DNA of 64,000 nt from Chamaecyparis obtusa (taxonomy: Eukaryota > Streptophyta > Pinopsida > Cupressales > Cupressaceae): NCBI GenBank assembly GCA_027943335.1, contig BSBK01000871.1:2306001-2370000 (forward strand), in the 5' to 3' direction. Below, piece by piece: positions 23,371 to 35,851 of this stretch. The first letter of the stretch is position 1; each line of letters starts with the position of its first letter. A model generated the notes under the pieces. That model was not told the origin of the DNA, searched no databases, and worked only from the letters and a program-made list of their open reading frames with translations. The translations under genes were made by a program, and so were the position numbers.

Positions 23371-25334
23371 GACATGATAGATCAGCTGAGGAAGAAAGGA
23401 AGGAAAGAAGGAAAGAAGAAGAGAAACAAGTAGAGATTCAAGTAAATACAGACGTTGAAGGATAGAAAGGAGCACCAAGCAAAGTAGAAATCAATCCTAC
23501 CCCTGAGATTGCAGCAAAGAAACCATAGATAGAATCAATTTTTGCTAATTTTGGGAAATAAGTTGATGATGATGATCAAATAGAGTTTATCTTATCCCTT
23601 AAAAAAATTATTTGTAAGAAGAAGAAGGTAAAAAGCCTTGAAGGATCATTGCTGGAAGTAACAGAGAAGTTGTAGAGTGTTGTGACTAGTCAAATAATAG
23701 GGGTAGATCCACAAGTAAAAGCTAAAGAAGTTATGAAGGAATTTGACAATGAATTCACTAACTTGTCAGACATAGCTATAGTAAAGGCTTAGGCAGCCTA
23801 TGAGGCTAAAGTATTTCATGATATTTGTCAGAATATCAAAAATGATATCAATAATTTGGATGTGTGTATAAAGGACTTAAGAAGGAATTTGGACAGGGGA
23901 AAAGCTTTGTATATACAGTGTACAAATACTAGAAATCATGTATCAAAAGTGACTGAGAAGATAAGAGCAAAAGAGATAGAAATTCAAATAAAGGTAAAAC
24001 TGTTAACCAACCCAAATGCAAAGATATTAGATTGTGAAAAGAAAATCAGTAAATTGAGTGATGATATAAGAATTCTTAATGATGAAAGAGAAAGGAAATT
24101 GAGAAGATTCACTCTTCTAAGAGAGCACATCTCAGTTAAGATAAGCATCATTGAAGGACAATTGGAAGAATGTCTTTCATCCAAGACATCTTATGAGAAA
24201 TTCAACTTTGCAAACCTTCATGTGTACACACTAAATAGTGCACTTCTCTAAATCATTGCTTCCAAGAGAATCCATGGATTGGAAACCTTGAGAAATAAAT
24301 TTAGAGCTCCCTAGGCATGGAGTGCAAGTGTGTTAAGAATGCTCCTAGCTAAAGCTATTAAGCCAATAACCTTGCTAGTAAAACCATGCAATGGGAGATT
24401 CAAATGAAGACAAGGGAAAGAATGCCAATATCCCCAAGAATCAAATGAAAATGCAAATGCAAATGTAGCTATGCTAGAAATGGAAATGCAAGCTATACTA
24501 TGAAAGGAAATATGCAAGTGTTACAATCCAAGCTAATTAATCTATGTGAGCTAATCTAGAGCATAGAAATGAAGCTAATTTAGGAAAGCATAAACATGAA
24601 GCTATGATGCAAGAAATGAAAGATGGATGCAAGAAATGAAAGATGGATGCAAGAATTTCTTCAAAAAGTTCCAAAGTCTTCAAACACTCTAAAGTGACCT
24701 AGAAAACCTGCATCATAACATTAGCATAAAAAGATTGGGGATCTAGAATGAAGAAGAGAGCTCTCCTTTTATAAGAAATGAGAAGGAATGGACCATGGAG
24801 ATTAAGAGGCAAAATATTTAATCAATGGTGGAGCATCAAAGAGGAGCAATCCATGTGCACAAATATCCTCCAATGAGAAAATAAGAGTTGACTTTTGTGT
24901 CCACATAAGACAAAAAGTGTTTTTTTCCTTTTTGTAAAATAGAAATAATGCTTTATTTGTGCAACTTAGGATAAGAGGAAAAGTGGGGGCTTTTTATTTG
25001 ATAAAAGAGGAGGAAATTCTTTTTAATTAAATAAAGACTTAGGATAAGATGGTTATCCCATAGAAAATAATTGAATAAATGATAGCACCAGGATTTGATC
25101 AAGAATAAGCAATTGATAATTTAGCAAAAGGCGCTAATAGTCTAGATGACCATTTTTAGGTGTATACATCATGCATGTGAGATCGCATCTTATGGTTTAT
25201 GTGCACTACTCAGTGTTGTAGTCACCATTAAAAAGGCATGGGATAAGGATCTAGAGAACATAAAAGTAAATTTTGCAGATTGTGTTGCAAGCCTATCGAC
25301 TCTACAATTTTGAATCAAAGATAAACATTTTTGA
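23371..25334 (+). pseudogene. H1 ORF2, C-terminal part (resumes after E1; carries a 946-bp insert)
   Basis: This continues the protein interrupted at 6010. Removing E1 and one copy of GGAAG restores a join that aligns with H2 around 60885-60920. It begins with a Glu/Lys/Arg-rich stretch from a purine-rich tract at 23385-23425. Next comes the DDDDQIE block shared with H2, then a long amphipathic coiled-coil region (open 23856-24222), including ALYIQCTNT and the FTLLREH block. In-frame TAG codons replace probable CAG at several places (for example near 23463, 23527 and 23674). An LTR-like insert sits at 24223-25168, after which the last 50 or so residues match H2. The end is placed at the TGA near 25332 by alignment and is approximate. 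Confidence 0.7.
24223..25168 (-). mobile_element. 946-bp LTR-like insertion (solo LTR or TRIM) in H1 ORF2
   Basis: The insert is bounded by an exact 5-bp duplication TCATG (24218-24222 and 25169-25173) and has TG...CA ends. Read on the minus strand it starts TGTATACACCTAAAAATGG, close to the start of the G2 LTR (TGTAGACACCTAAAAA), so it may be a solo LTR of a related Tat family. The H2 copy lacks it at the same place. It holds an internal direct repeat at 24607-24653 (unit GCAAGAAATGAAAGATGGAT) and no coding capacity. Confidence 0.8.
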
Positions 25335-25548
25335 GAACACAATTTTCACACTTTTTGTCATTGTTGTCAAAGGGGGAGTGATAGCAGAAAATTGATATAT
25401 TGTTATATATATGGAAGTATATTCCTAGGGGGAGTATAGATGATATATAAGATATATGGAAATATAAGGACAGTACAGATATATTTTTGTTATGGCCACA
25501 ATTTTGAAGTTTTATATGACTTAGCCAATTTTCTCATATGTTTCCACC

Positions 25549-25566
25549 AATGACAAAGGGGGAGAT
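25549..25566 (+). other. Polypurine tract of H1
   Basis: The block ATGACAAAGGGGGAGAT lies directly before the 3' LTR start TGTTGG. H2 has a matching purine tract before its 3' LTR. A second AAAGGGGGAG tract lies at about 25370-25380. Confidence 0.7.
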
Positions 25567-26630
25567 TGTTGGAAATTTGGCTGAGTTAGATATCTAGATA
25601 TTGTCATTATGGAAACATATGATCTATATGAAGACCACATGTGACAGAGAGAAGTTATGACAGAGCACAAAACTAAATTGTCTAGGTGTAAGCAGCATCT
25701 TCCTTGTCTAACCAGAGATAGTTTTGATAGGCGACATCAATAGAAGTAAGTTTAATGCTTGTGCACTTGAAGATGGATACTATGATGTATATTGAAGACT
25801 CACCTGAGAGTGCAAGTCTGTACAACATGTACGGAAAAAGTTATTGTAGTATTACAGAAACAAAGTTGAAGCCGACAGGATAAAGAAAGAAGACATAATT
25901 AGTAAATAGTTAAGGGATTATTTTGTTTATCAAAATAATGACTTAATCATATAAAGGGATGGCATCCTAGATGTTAACCCTTTGGCATAATAGGTTAATA
26001 TGTATTTTTGTGAAGTGCTTTATGTTTTGTAAAGGCGACTGTAAAAGTTGTTAGTCCTAATAGCTTGTATAAATGTAAGACATATGTAATGCGAAGAAAG
26101 GAGTACATATGTATGCAAAAGATATTGATGCAAAGTTGTAAATTGTGAAAGTCAAGCAAGAAGACTTTGTATGTGCAAGAGAAGTAGTAAAAGGTTATAT
26201 ACCTTGCCCTTTTGTAATCATAATTCATTGTACATTACATGTTTGGGTAGTGGGCTCATCTTGTAATCATTTCAAATTATACTACCAACTCTTAGCAAGG
26301 TTGAGGCTTCTAATAAGGCCTAAAGTCCCTTAATTAGGACAGAGATACTATATGTATGTAATAGGCTCCTAACAGGGTCAACATCCTTAACAAGACACTT
26401 TTCATTAGTGATTGTTGTGGGTATCATCCCCACCAAGGTTTTCCCTTGGCCAGGGTTTCCTCGAGCATAAGTAATGTGTTATGAGTTCATTTTATTTATT
26501 GATATGCATGCTATTTAGTTTACTTTGTTTTGCAAGAATCAAGTTAATCTGTTAAATCCATAACTAGGCCAAAGTAAAAGTTTGTAGAATACTGATTCAC
26601 CCCCCCTCTCAGTATTCCCTATTTCTAACA
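25567..26630 (+). repeat. 3' LTR of H1
   Basis: TGTTGGAAATTTGG to TTTCTAACA, 1064 bp. It is homologous along its length to both H2 LTRs (55908-57015 and 62192-63301). Near the end is CTGATTCACCCCCCCTCTC, also present at the end of the unrelated solo LTR at 39027-40184. Confidence 0.9.
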
Positions 26631-28500
26631 GCTCCACCACCACAACAACATAGTTCCTCCCATCTCACCAGCTACCTCGCGCAACCACCTCCTGTCACCA
26701 ACTACCAAATAGCCACTCTACCATTCAAAAATGTAGTAATGCATCCCACATACATTAGCCAAGCCCAAATCTAAGTGCATCAAGGCCAATCCTATGAAAA
26801 AGTTATACCATTCTATCAGCCTCCTCCAAAGCAAAAATACTTCATATCACAATAGAAACAATATCCCATCATCCCCTAGCAACAAAAAGCATCATCCTAT
26901 CCAACACAACAACAACATCTCATCATCCCCCAATAGAAACAAGAAACTCCATACCTTCCAAAGAAATATACCCCCGCACCTTAGTAACAATATCCTCCCC
27001 AGCAACCTTCACCCCAAAATCCATTCCAATCCACCTACCTTGATGGGAAATCCCCCTATCCTAGTCCGTAATATCCTCCACAAAATAATCCATATTTATG
27101 AGCACCATCAGATCCTTTCCCAATGGGAGTACGCACTCCAATGCCAATCATCACTGAATGGGAAGAAATAAAGAATGCTCTCAAGGAGCTTAAGGCCAGA
27201 ACAAAGAGAAAGGCATTCATGTTTGACGAGGTCTGTCCCTATCCATTTTACAGATCAATCATGACAATCCACTTTCCCAAACACTTCGAGACACCCAAGT
27301 TTGACAAATATCATAGGAAAGGAGATCCAGTTAGCCATGTTAAGGAATTCTATATGGCTTGCCAAGAACTGGCTTATAGTGACAATTTCCTCATGTGCCT
27401 ATCCCCCAAGAGCTTGGGAGGAAATTCTATAGAGTGGTTCTACAAAATACCCTATGGGACAATCACAACCTTTGTTGAACTCTCTGAGAAGTTTGTAGTC
27501 CAATATGCCCATAATCTTGAAAATGAGTTGTCCTTGTTAGACCTTTGCAACTCAAAATAGAAAGGAGGTGAGAGCCTAGATGATTACCTACAACTATGGA
27601 AAAACCCCACCTCAAGGTTATCATATCAACCACCTGAGAAACCTCTTACTAAAATCTTCATCAATAACCTACATCCTAAACTATCCCATTTTATGAGGAT
27701 AAACTGCATCAAAACTTATCAAGACATCAAAGGCAAATGGATAGACATCGAAAGAGGCATTTTAGATGAAGGCACCATCCAACACTAAAAATATGATTCA
27801 CATAGAAAACCCAGTAATGACAAGCCTCACTACTAAAACATGAACAAGAATGTTGTCATAGATAGAACCATAGACACTAAGCATGTCCAAATTGTTGTGG
27901 TCAGTCCTACACCTACTCCCACATATCAATAGAAATAACCACTAATTAATCAATAGTCCATGTAGCACTATCAACAGAAACTAAACCCAAAAAATTAGGT
28001 TAATTCCATATCTGTTACCCCAACTTAGAATAGGCCTCGAGTCCAGACTAATCAACAATGTACCTTCACACCTCTTGGTAAATTAATGGATGTAATCTTC
28101 CATCGAATGGCTAGAGATAGTTTGATTACATATCCTCTAACTCATAAATTCAATCATGCGACTCCCAAGCCAACATGGTACAAAGATCATGAATACTGTG
28201 ACTATCATCATGTTAAAGGACATAGTACCCTCAGGTGCATAAAATGAAGCACTATAACCAATATCTCATTGATAGAAAGGAGATCCAAGTTGACACACCA
28301 GCCAAACCCTCAACTAATGCCAATTTTCAAATCTATCAGAATGTGTTGCCTCAACACAATGCTGGGAAGAACCAAGTCAATACCAATCTTTCACCCCAAA
28401 ACCTAGGCAAAGGAAAACAAGGAGACCATGATGATCAGAAAGACTATACTACTGCTCACATCAACTATGAATTTTTTTTGGATGCATAACCCAAGTTGAG
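26631..28500 (+). pseudogene. G2 gag (5'-truncated by H1)
   Basis: A Pro/Gln-rich region (26631-27120) has many TAG or TAA codons where CAG or CAA are expected. The capsid domain follows at 27123-27790, with VCPYPFYRSI, HFPKHFETPKFDKY, HVKEFY, SLGGNSIEWFYKIP and LYDLCN-like LLDLCNSK. Its end is INNLHPKL. A nucleocapsid knuckle with C-x2-H-x4-H-x4-C spacing (CDYHHVKGH ... RC) is intact near 28197-28238. That CHHC form is shared with the decayed E1 knuckle near 18340. The 5' end is missing because H1 inserted upstream. Confidence 0.85.
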
Positions 28501-29382
28501 CCCACCGTGAACATCATCCATGTCAAGGGATCAAATAGCCAATGTATTGTTACCACACGAAGAGGTTGGATATCTATCACCGATCTTAATCCAATGCCTA
28601 CACATAATGCATATTATAACCTTATAGAACACCTTAGGAATACACCTACCCAAATCTCCATCCTTGACCTTCTCCACACTTCACCCATCCATCAAGAGAT
28701 CCTTAATCGAGCCCTCCAAGAAGGACATGTCCCCACAAACATTAATACCATCCAGTTTGAGAACCTTGTGGGACATCTATCAACATCTTGTGCTCTTTCC
28801 TTCAAGCCTTCTGACATACCATATGTCGAGCCTGACCATAATCTCCCTCTTCATATTTCTATCATGGTTAGAGACTTTTCCATCAAAAAGGTCATGATAT
28901 ATAATGGCTCAGCCCTAAATTTGTGTACCCTAAAGTTCATCCAGTGAGTAGGATTCATAGAGGCTGACATATCACATGATGTTATCACCATCAAGGCCTA
29001 TGATGACTTGGAGCATACCTCAAAAGGTACCATTATTTTTCCCATCAAGATAGGCCCTGCAATTCAAGACATCATCTTCCATGTTGTTGATCTAGACCTA
29101 CCATATAACATCCTCCTTGGCCGACCATGGATTCATTCCATCAAAGCCATACCCTCTACTTATCACCAGTGCCTCAAATTTCCACATCAAGGAACTGAGA
29201 CCACCATCCATGGAGATCCCAAACCCTTCACATATTTTCATGTGTTGGAAGCTTCATTCCCCCATTACACCCATTATCCTGGAATCAAAATTGGCACTTA
29301 TGTTACCAGCTCATCCCGATCCCATAGCAATCTAGAGACTATCCTAGCCTCCACTCTCTCCTCTTTCAAAATCAACAACTAG
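28501..29382 (+). pseudogene. G2 protease region
   Basis: The active-site block reads VMIYNGSALNLC at about 28889-28925; the catalytic Asp expected before the Gly pair is gone (IDGGSALN-type in relatives). It continues with TIKAYDDLEHTSKGTI and ends in the conserved [20 protein letters not shown] at about 29098-29158. One stop (28945-28947) separates the halves. Upstream of it, 28507-28900 encodes the region between nucleocapsid and protease. Confidence 0.8.
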
Positions 29383-30400
29383 GGTTATGGTGAGAACATC
29401 CTAAATGATGCATTTGTAGTAGGGGACTTTCCACTTGATTCACATACACAATGGAGCTTAAGCCACCAAAGAAAGACTACTCTAGTAGATCTTGAAATCA
29501 AGCAGTTGGGACCACTAACATTTGTCTCCCATGGAATCATATATAGTATAGAGATGGACCGTGATATCAATCGGTGGCTATAAAAAGATCCCCCACCTCC
29601 TGATACTAAAATCCTTGGTTACTTTAAGGAAAAATATCCCTCATCACACAAATATGCTTCAAATAAATGGAATTATCACAGCAGTGGTATGGGACTAGAA
29701 GAAAGAGGCAGCAAAGATTCAATAGAGGCCTCACAAAATCCTAAACATCAAGGCCTTGGATTTAATACCTCTCACCTGCACATACAAGAACCTAATACCA
29801 AAACTGGGGGCACTAATTTTCACAACGTCACCTTCTTGAATATCCAGGATGACCTCGTGGAAATTGAAGACATCCCTAAAGAGGAAGAAAGGAAATCTTA
29901 TGATGAAATCTTTGATGATGATACCCTCCTCGAAAATTATGTCCTTCATCAACTCACCATTAACATCATTGAACCTCTCCCCATCCATCCTAAACTCATA
30001 GATTGGGGTCAACTGAGCATAATGCATATCGATGAGTTCCAAAGCATAGAAGCACTCCTAGGATTCATGGCAGCATCAGACCATCAATCAAATCAAGAAT
30101 AAGAGTCAGCTCATGTATGAAAGCTCGATCCTCAGGGATACTTTGGGGAAGAGGAATTCTTTAGACGCAAAATTGAAAAATAAAAATAAAAGAATGAGTC
30201 CTTTTGTGAAAACCCCTTTGGGGCACATTCTAACTCTAAAAAGGCAAAAATAAAGGGTATATCTTCTGGTGAAAACCTCTTTAAGGTATTAGAGGATGAG
30301 GGCTTTCCTCTTCCCCCCATCCTAGATTATAGACTAGAATAATCACCCATCATCGTCAAGGAAACAAAGCCAGTCAACTTGGGAATAGAATAATGCCCAA
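29383..30400 (+). pseudogene. G2 linker with G-patch-like remnant
   Basis: Between protease and reverse transcriptase lies a linker of about 340 codons. Near 29660-29770 it reads NYHSSGMGLEERG ... DSIEASQNPK ... GLGF, which lines up with the E1 block KMGYLGKG ... PLGVREEG ... PI ... VGLGF. Downstream is an acidic stretch (29850-29940). At 30190-30290 a repeat reads as ENPFGAHSNSKKAK and then ENLFKVLE. Confidence 0.6.
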
Positions 30401-31700
30401 GGATTACATATATTACAGCATCCCTAACCAAAGCTGAAGAACAATATTTCATAGCACTTCTCCATGAAGCCACTATCAATTTTGTGTGGTCATATGCACA
30501 CATGCCAGGGCTTGATCCTAATCCTGTCATCCATCATCTAGCAGTGGATCCCAATGTAAAAAAAATCAAGAAAAAGCTAATAAAAATGCATCCAAAGATA
30601 GCCTTACTGGTAAAGGTAGAATTAGAGAAGTTACTACAAGAAAAAATCATCATAGTTAAAGACTACTCGGAGTGGATATCAATTATGGTGCATGTCACTA
30701 AGACTTTAGGAGAGATCAGAATCTTCATAGACTTCAGAGAATTGAACAAAGCATATCCAAAATATGATTTTCCCTTGCTAAACATCAACATGATAGTAGA
30801 TCTCATGGTAGGACATGAGATGTTGTCACTTATGGATGGATTCTCAGGGTATAATCAGATAAAAATAGCAGAGGAAGATCAACACAAAATAGCCATCACA
30901 ACACTATGGGGTACCTTCTGCTACAATATGATGCCATTTGGGCTAAAGAATGTAGGGGCTACCTATAAGTGAGTAATGACAACCATCTTCCATGATATGA
31001 TACACAAGATCCTAGAAGACTATGTGGATTATATCCTTGAAAATTCCAAGAAATGGCTGGAACACCTTGACATCCTCAAGCATGTGTTTGATCACATCCA
31101 TCATTATGGCTTAAAGCTAAATACAAAAAAGTGTATCTTTGGTGTAACATCTGGAAAGCTGTTAGGCTTCATCATATCATGATGTGGCATAGAGATTGAC
31201 CCTAAAAAGGTCACTTCCATAAAGTAAATGCCTCCTCCTAGGACACTCAAGTAGCTCAAAAGCCTCCAAGGTAAATTGCAATCAGTGCATCATTTCATAT
31301 CACAGCTGGTAGACAAGTGCCAAACTTTCATGCTTCTACTCCGTAAAGATACCAGCTTCAAATGGGATCCAATCTACCAAAGAATATTTGAGAAGCTAAA
31401 AGAATATCTATCTAAATCTCCCATCCTTGTACTTCCAATCTTAGGATACCCTCTATCCTATACATCTCTACAACCACTACAACACTGGAGACACTATTAG
31501 CACAGCTTGATGACAATGGAAAAAGAAAGAGCCATCTACTATATTAGTTGGACACTTGTTGGCTATGAGCTCAATTACTCACCAATGGAAAAATCATGCC
31601 TCACAATGGTCTTTGCCACTCAAAATCTTCGACATTATATGCTTAGCCACACTATCAAGCTCATCTCAAAGATGGACCTGCTCAAGTATCTTCCATCAAG
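30401..31700 (+). pseudogene. G2 reverse transcriptase and first RNase H
   Basis: Motifs in order: HLAVDPNVK, FIDFRELNKAYPKYDFPL, GFSGYNQIKIAEEDQ, WGTFCYNMMPFGLKN, the catalytic box, GVTSGKLLGFIIS, FISQLVDK, and an RNase H part with ERAIYYISWTL. The catalytic box reads YVDY instead of YVDD (about 31021-31032), so an active-site Asp is lost. Stops interrupt at 30970-30972, 31180-31182, near 31228, near 31252 and 31498-31500. Confidence 0.87.
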
Positions 31701-32170
31701 GACAAAATGGATAGGCCGAATAGCGAAGTAGGTCATGCTATTAAGAGAGTTTGATATCTAGTACATAGACATGAAAGAAAACAATGGGAAAGTTATTTCC
31801 AATCATCTAGAAGAAGCACCACTAATAGATGCATATCCTCTGATAATGGAATTTCCTGATGAGCACCTTTGCATAATCAACAAACAACTAGCATGGAATC
31901 TACACTTTGATGGCTCCTATACATCACATGGATTAGGGGTAGGAATCCTTTTTTTCACCCCTCAAGGTGACTACATCCCCAAATCATTCAAATTAGGATT
32001 CCCATGCACCAAAAACATTGCAAAATATGAGGCACTCATCTCAAGTCTCAATATAGCTATCCAATGGAACATTACAGAACTACAAGTGTTTGGAGATTCA
32101 CAACTGATAATAAAGCAAGTCCTGGTCGAATACCAAATGAAGGATGACAAGCTTCTACCCTACAAGGAAC
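31701..32170 (+). pseudogene. G2 second RNase H domain, cut by E2
   Basis: The second RNase H-like domain of Tat type: LHFDGSYTSHGLG, AKYEALISSLNIAIQ and FGDSQLIIKQV keep the D, E, D positions. It ends at PYKEL where E2 was inserted (GGAAC at 32166-32170). The frame resumes at 44789 as VDRLK. Confidence 0.85.
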
Positions 32171-33406
32171 TGTAATACCCCAAAAATGCGCTATAGGTTC
32201 ATTAACCTCTATATTGACACATCGAATGAAATTGACATTGAAGTCCTAACCTAAGGCACATCGACACATCATCAAAGCCTAATTGATTATCATAAATTCT
32301 GCATCGGGGAATATTCCTAGTAATATTCCTAATCATCCTAATTATCTTTAATTTAATGATTATTTGGCGATAAATCCAATTTATCCTAAAGTTTGATTAA
32401 TTGAATATTCTCAATATTTAATTAATTAGATTTAATTTTGCCACTTAATTGTTTAATTGAAGTTAATTCTATTTATTCTTAAATTGTATTATTTAATTTT
32501 GACAATAAATCCAAAATCCTATGAATAATTTATTAAATTGTTATTTAATTAATTAAAGCAAGTTGTCAATTTTTATTAATATTATTTTTGGAATAAAAGT
32601 TTGAAAAATAATTGATTAACCCATAAATCAATTATTTTATTTTTCAAAATCAGTTAAGTTGGAAATAAATCACTTTATTATTAAATTAATTCATATTAAA
32701 TCATGCACAATCACAAAAGCAGGCAACTATCAATTATCAATCAAAGCTAAACTCTATTTTGAGTTAAACTCTACTTTTGCATGCTTTTGTGAGTTAAATA
32801 TCCTTTATTTAAAAATAACTCAAAAATCAACCTGAGTTATTTGAGTGATTTATGGCTTTTTTTCATGCACCTCCAAAGCCCTGGATTTCTATAAATTAAG
32901 GCTTTAGCTCTTCACAAATCATCTCATAATTTTGCGAGCTTACTTTGCCAAAATCGTCTATGAATTGCACAACTATTTTGAAGAATTAGAATTTGGAGAA
33001 TCATCTTTGTGAATCCAAGCTTTGTGAGATCAATATTGCATAGTTTTTCATATCATATTAGTTTTCATTTGTTAGATCATTTAGCATATCATAGCATATC
33101 AGTTTTTACATATCATAGATTCATATCCATTTTTCATTATCATATCATTGCATAGAAATATTAAAAAAAAATAGATTAATTGCATTCATATTTCATATTA
33201 GTTTTGCATTCAAATCCTTCATTTAGGTGTTGTCAAGGTCACTAATCTTGGTCTAATCTGAGAACATCATACTCGCACCTATTAGAAGACAGTAAATCAC
33301 CTGGTTAGTTTAGCTTTCATTTATTGCACGATTTCGATTTCAACTAACCTCTAATGTTTTACTAAAGTGTTGTGTCTACAAATCAGGTACAAAATTCACA
33401 CACACA
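32171..33406 (+). repeat. 5' LTR of E2
   Basis: TGTAATACCCC to ACACACACA, 1236 bp, homologous to the other E LTRs in opposite orientation. Confidence 0.93.
32888..32898 (+). promoter_or_regulatory. Candidate TATA box of the E-family LTR
   Basis: TCTATAAATTA, conserved at 44267-44277 in the 3' LTR and, as TCTATAAAATC, in the E1 LTRs on the other strand. Position about 720 bp into the LTR. Confidence 0.5.
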
Positions 33407-33410
33407 TTTC

Positions 33411-33429
33411 TGGCACCCACCGTGGGGCC
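33411..33429 (+). other. Primer binding site of E2
   Basis: TGGCACCCACCGTGGGGCC, four bases after the LTR end. Confidence 0.8.
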
Positions 33430-35851
33430 CTGAAATGGGTTTCCCTTCATTTCTATCAATTTTCTATCTTTTGAGGTTAAGGGTTTCAAGGGTTCTGGTA
33501 TACTCTGCAAGACGTTATTTTTTGTTTCTTTTTTTCCTGCAAAAAAGAATTTTTTTTTTTTTAGCACTTTTTCTATCAAAACTATACGTACACTGTGATT
33601 TTTAATTTTTTTCTGTACAATCTTCATACGAGTTTCTGACAAAATTCATTTCACACTGTACCCACTATTGTATGATAGTCTATCAGATCGAGGATCATGT
33701 CGTACTATACACACTGTCATTTGAAAGTTCAACTGTCATTTCACAGAACACCCAGTGTTGTATGAGTTTCCAGACTATCATCTGGGAGCATACCCACTAT
33801 CGTACGAGTTTCAGACTGTCATCTAGAAATAGACCCACTGTTTGTACGAGTTTTGACATCAGGTTTCAACTATCGTTTCATTTTTCAGGGTATTTTGTCA
33901 TATTTGGTTTTCAGATTTTGACTAATAGCTAATCTTAACAATTTAAATTCTTTGTTTTTGATTGACTCCTGCTGGTTTTGATTGGAAAAAGCACAAGAAT
34001 TGCTACAAATAGGTAAAAATCTACTAAGTGCATTGCAAGGAATTCATGTAATCTTCTCAGCTGATAAGACTTTGATTTTGGATCTAAAATGAACATCTCA
34101 TGTGTCTAGCTTGAGTGATTTTTATTGCTTTCCTATCACATACTTCATTTGTGCTATAAAAAGGAACATAGTTTTCTTTCAGCATCTTTGTTACACATAG
34201 TAATTAGGCCCCATGAACACTATTTGTGGATCTTGAGAGAGTGGGTTTCTAGCGAAACTCTTCTCAATGAAGGATCCCTTGTAGGTGGGGAGGATACTGA
34301 GGAAGTCTCACGTTCCACTAGATCCATGTGTCTTCAACTTTTGATTGAGGCATTCTCTCTCCGAAGAGGTTTATAGATCCTAAGGGGTTGACATCATAGA
34401 TCTTTATGAGATAATCTTGGTCTTAGCATGTCAGATTAATATGTCTTCTTTGTTTGGGTTAAAAGTGAAAAGGCTAGGGGATTATGCTCTACTTCCTTTT
34501 TGGATAGTACCAAAAACCCAAATCCTTGAATCTAGAACCAGTCTCCATGTGGTATATCTTGTGAGTCATCTTTAGAGAGGGTTAACCGTAGTGGACATTC
34601 CCTTAATTAGGTCAACCACATTGACAAAACCTCAAGCGGTAATAGCCATTTTGATCATGGTAGTGACAGCTGCTATATAAATGTCCTTGTGGAAGAAATC
34701 TTCACAGGTGTGGTTCATTGTTGGGTTGTCAGATCTCCCTAGCAGCTCTTGATTGATTAAATTCTCAGACTGTGTCAAGACCCTAGTGTGCTGGGATTGG
34801 AGTTCACCCCTTTGGATCATAAAAGTTGTAGAGTCAAACCATTACTTAAAACCCTAGTGAGGCCAATTTTTTATTTTCTAGGGTATATGTGCGTTAATGC
34901 AAAACTTTTTGGAACATACACAATTAGCACTTCTAAGGATTAGCACAAATAAGTCACTTGATTGTTCATGCACAAGGTTGCTTTTGCCCTTGTTCATTGT
35001 TTTTAGACATGGTTGAAATCACTTGCTTGCTATTTTGCGTGCTTTCTTATCTATCTGGTTACTGAAAATGAACAAATTTGTTACAATCCTCAAATCTGGA
35101 CATTGAAATTTGCAAACAATCCAAAACTAAAAACCCTAAATTTGCAAGATTTGAAGTGAAATTCCTTTCTGGAGTCAAAAGTCATCTCAGGAGGTCAGAA
35201 AGTCATACGAGTTTCTATCAAATGTCATTTCATTATTGCCCAACTGTCGTATGGTAAAGAACCCAGTGTCATATGAGTCTTTCTGCCAGTCAAATTCAAA
35301 AAGTCAAATCTTGCTAGCAACTTTCATACAAGTTTTTGCAATTGTCATACGAGATTTTCAACCATCGTTTCATAGCATACCCACTGTCATACGAGTTTGC
35401 AGAGTGTCATTTGGGAAAATTTTGAAAAGTTGTCAGAAAATTGTCAGAATTGCCAGATACTTAGCTTTTTCAGCCTATTTCCAGAATCTGTAGAACAAAT
35501 CACTATGTCAGGAATAGAGCAGTAGCTATTGAGAATCCTATCATTATCTGAAAGTGGTATTTTGAATCTGATCCAGTCTTCTATTTAATCAATTTGAGTC
35601 TTTATCATCTTGTGTCAAAACCTTGTCATAACTATCAATCTTCAATCAATCATCAAAATGACTAAGTGTTGTGATATCTTGTCCGCTATCTTTTGGGAAC
35701 CTACCCATACATCCAAGGCATAGTATCCATCATCTAAGTCATATCTATACTTCAATCAATCAAACCTTAACAAGGTTGCGTCATCTGATCATCTTGATTC
35801 AATTCATTCCTCAGTTGTCTTCATCTTATTCTTTTGCCTCACCCAAGGTTA
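33430..35851 (+). other. Untranslated leader of E2
   Basis: Homologous, in opposite orientation, to the E0 and E1 leaders. Clusters of CATACGAG / CGTACGAG repeats lie at about 33620-33860 and 35195-35405. A T-rich run is at 33515-33570. Nothing coding is supported. Confidence 0.75.

Larger units (their letters stand above)
3518..26630 (+). mobile_element. H1: gag-only-type LTR element with large ORF2, interrupted by E0, E1 and a 946-bp insert
   Basis: H1 is a second copy of the H2 element at 55908-63301. Its visible own sequence is 3518-6010, 23371-24222 and 25169-26630. The left part (5' LTR, primer site, gag) lies beyond E0 and off-window. Present here are the gag-to-ORF2 spacer (3518-3866, matching H2 from about 58405), ORF2, the polypurine tract and the 3' LTR. 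Its right end TTTCTAACA abuts a Ty3/gypsy gag (G2), so H1 landed inside G2. The TSD on this side would be GCTCC (26631-26635). No reverse transcriptase, integrase or RNase H is seen. Confidence 0.85.

Noticed and set aside
26794..27171. 125-codon ORF at the start of G2 gag as a separate protein
   Set aside because: It is an out-of-frame reading of the Pro/Gln-rich gag region, whose true frame carries CAG-to-TAG stops.
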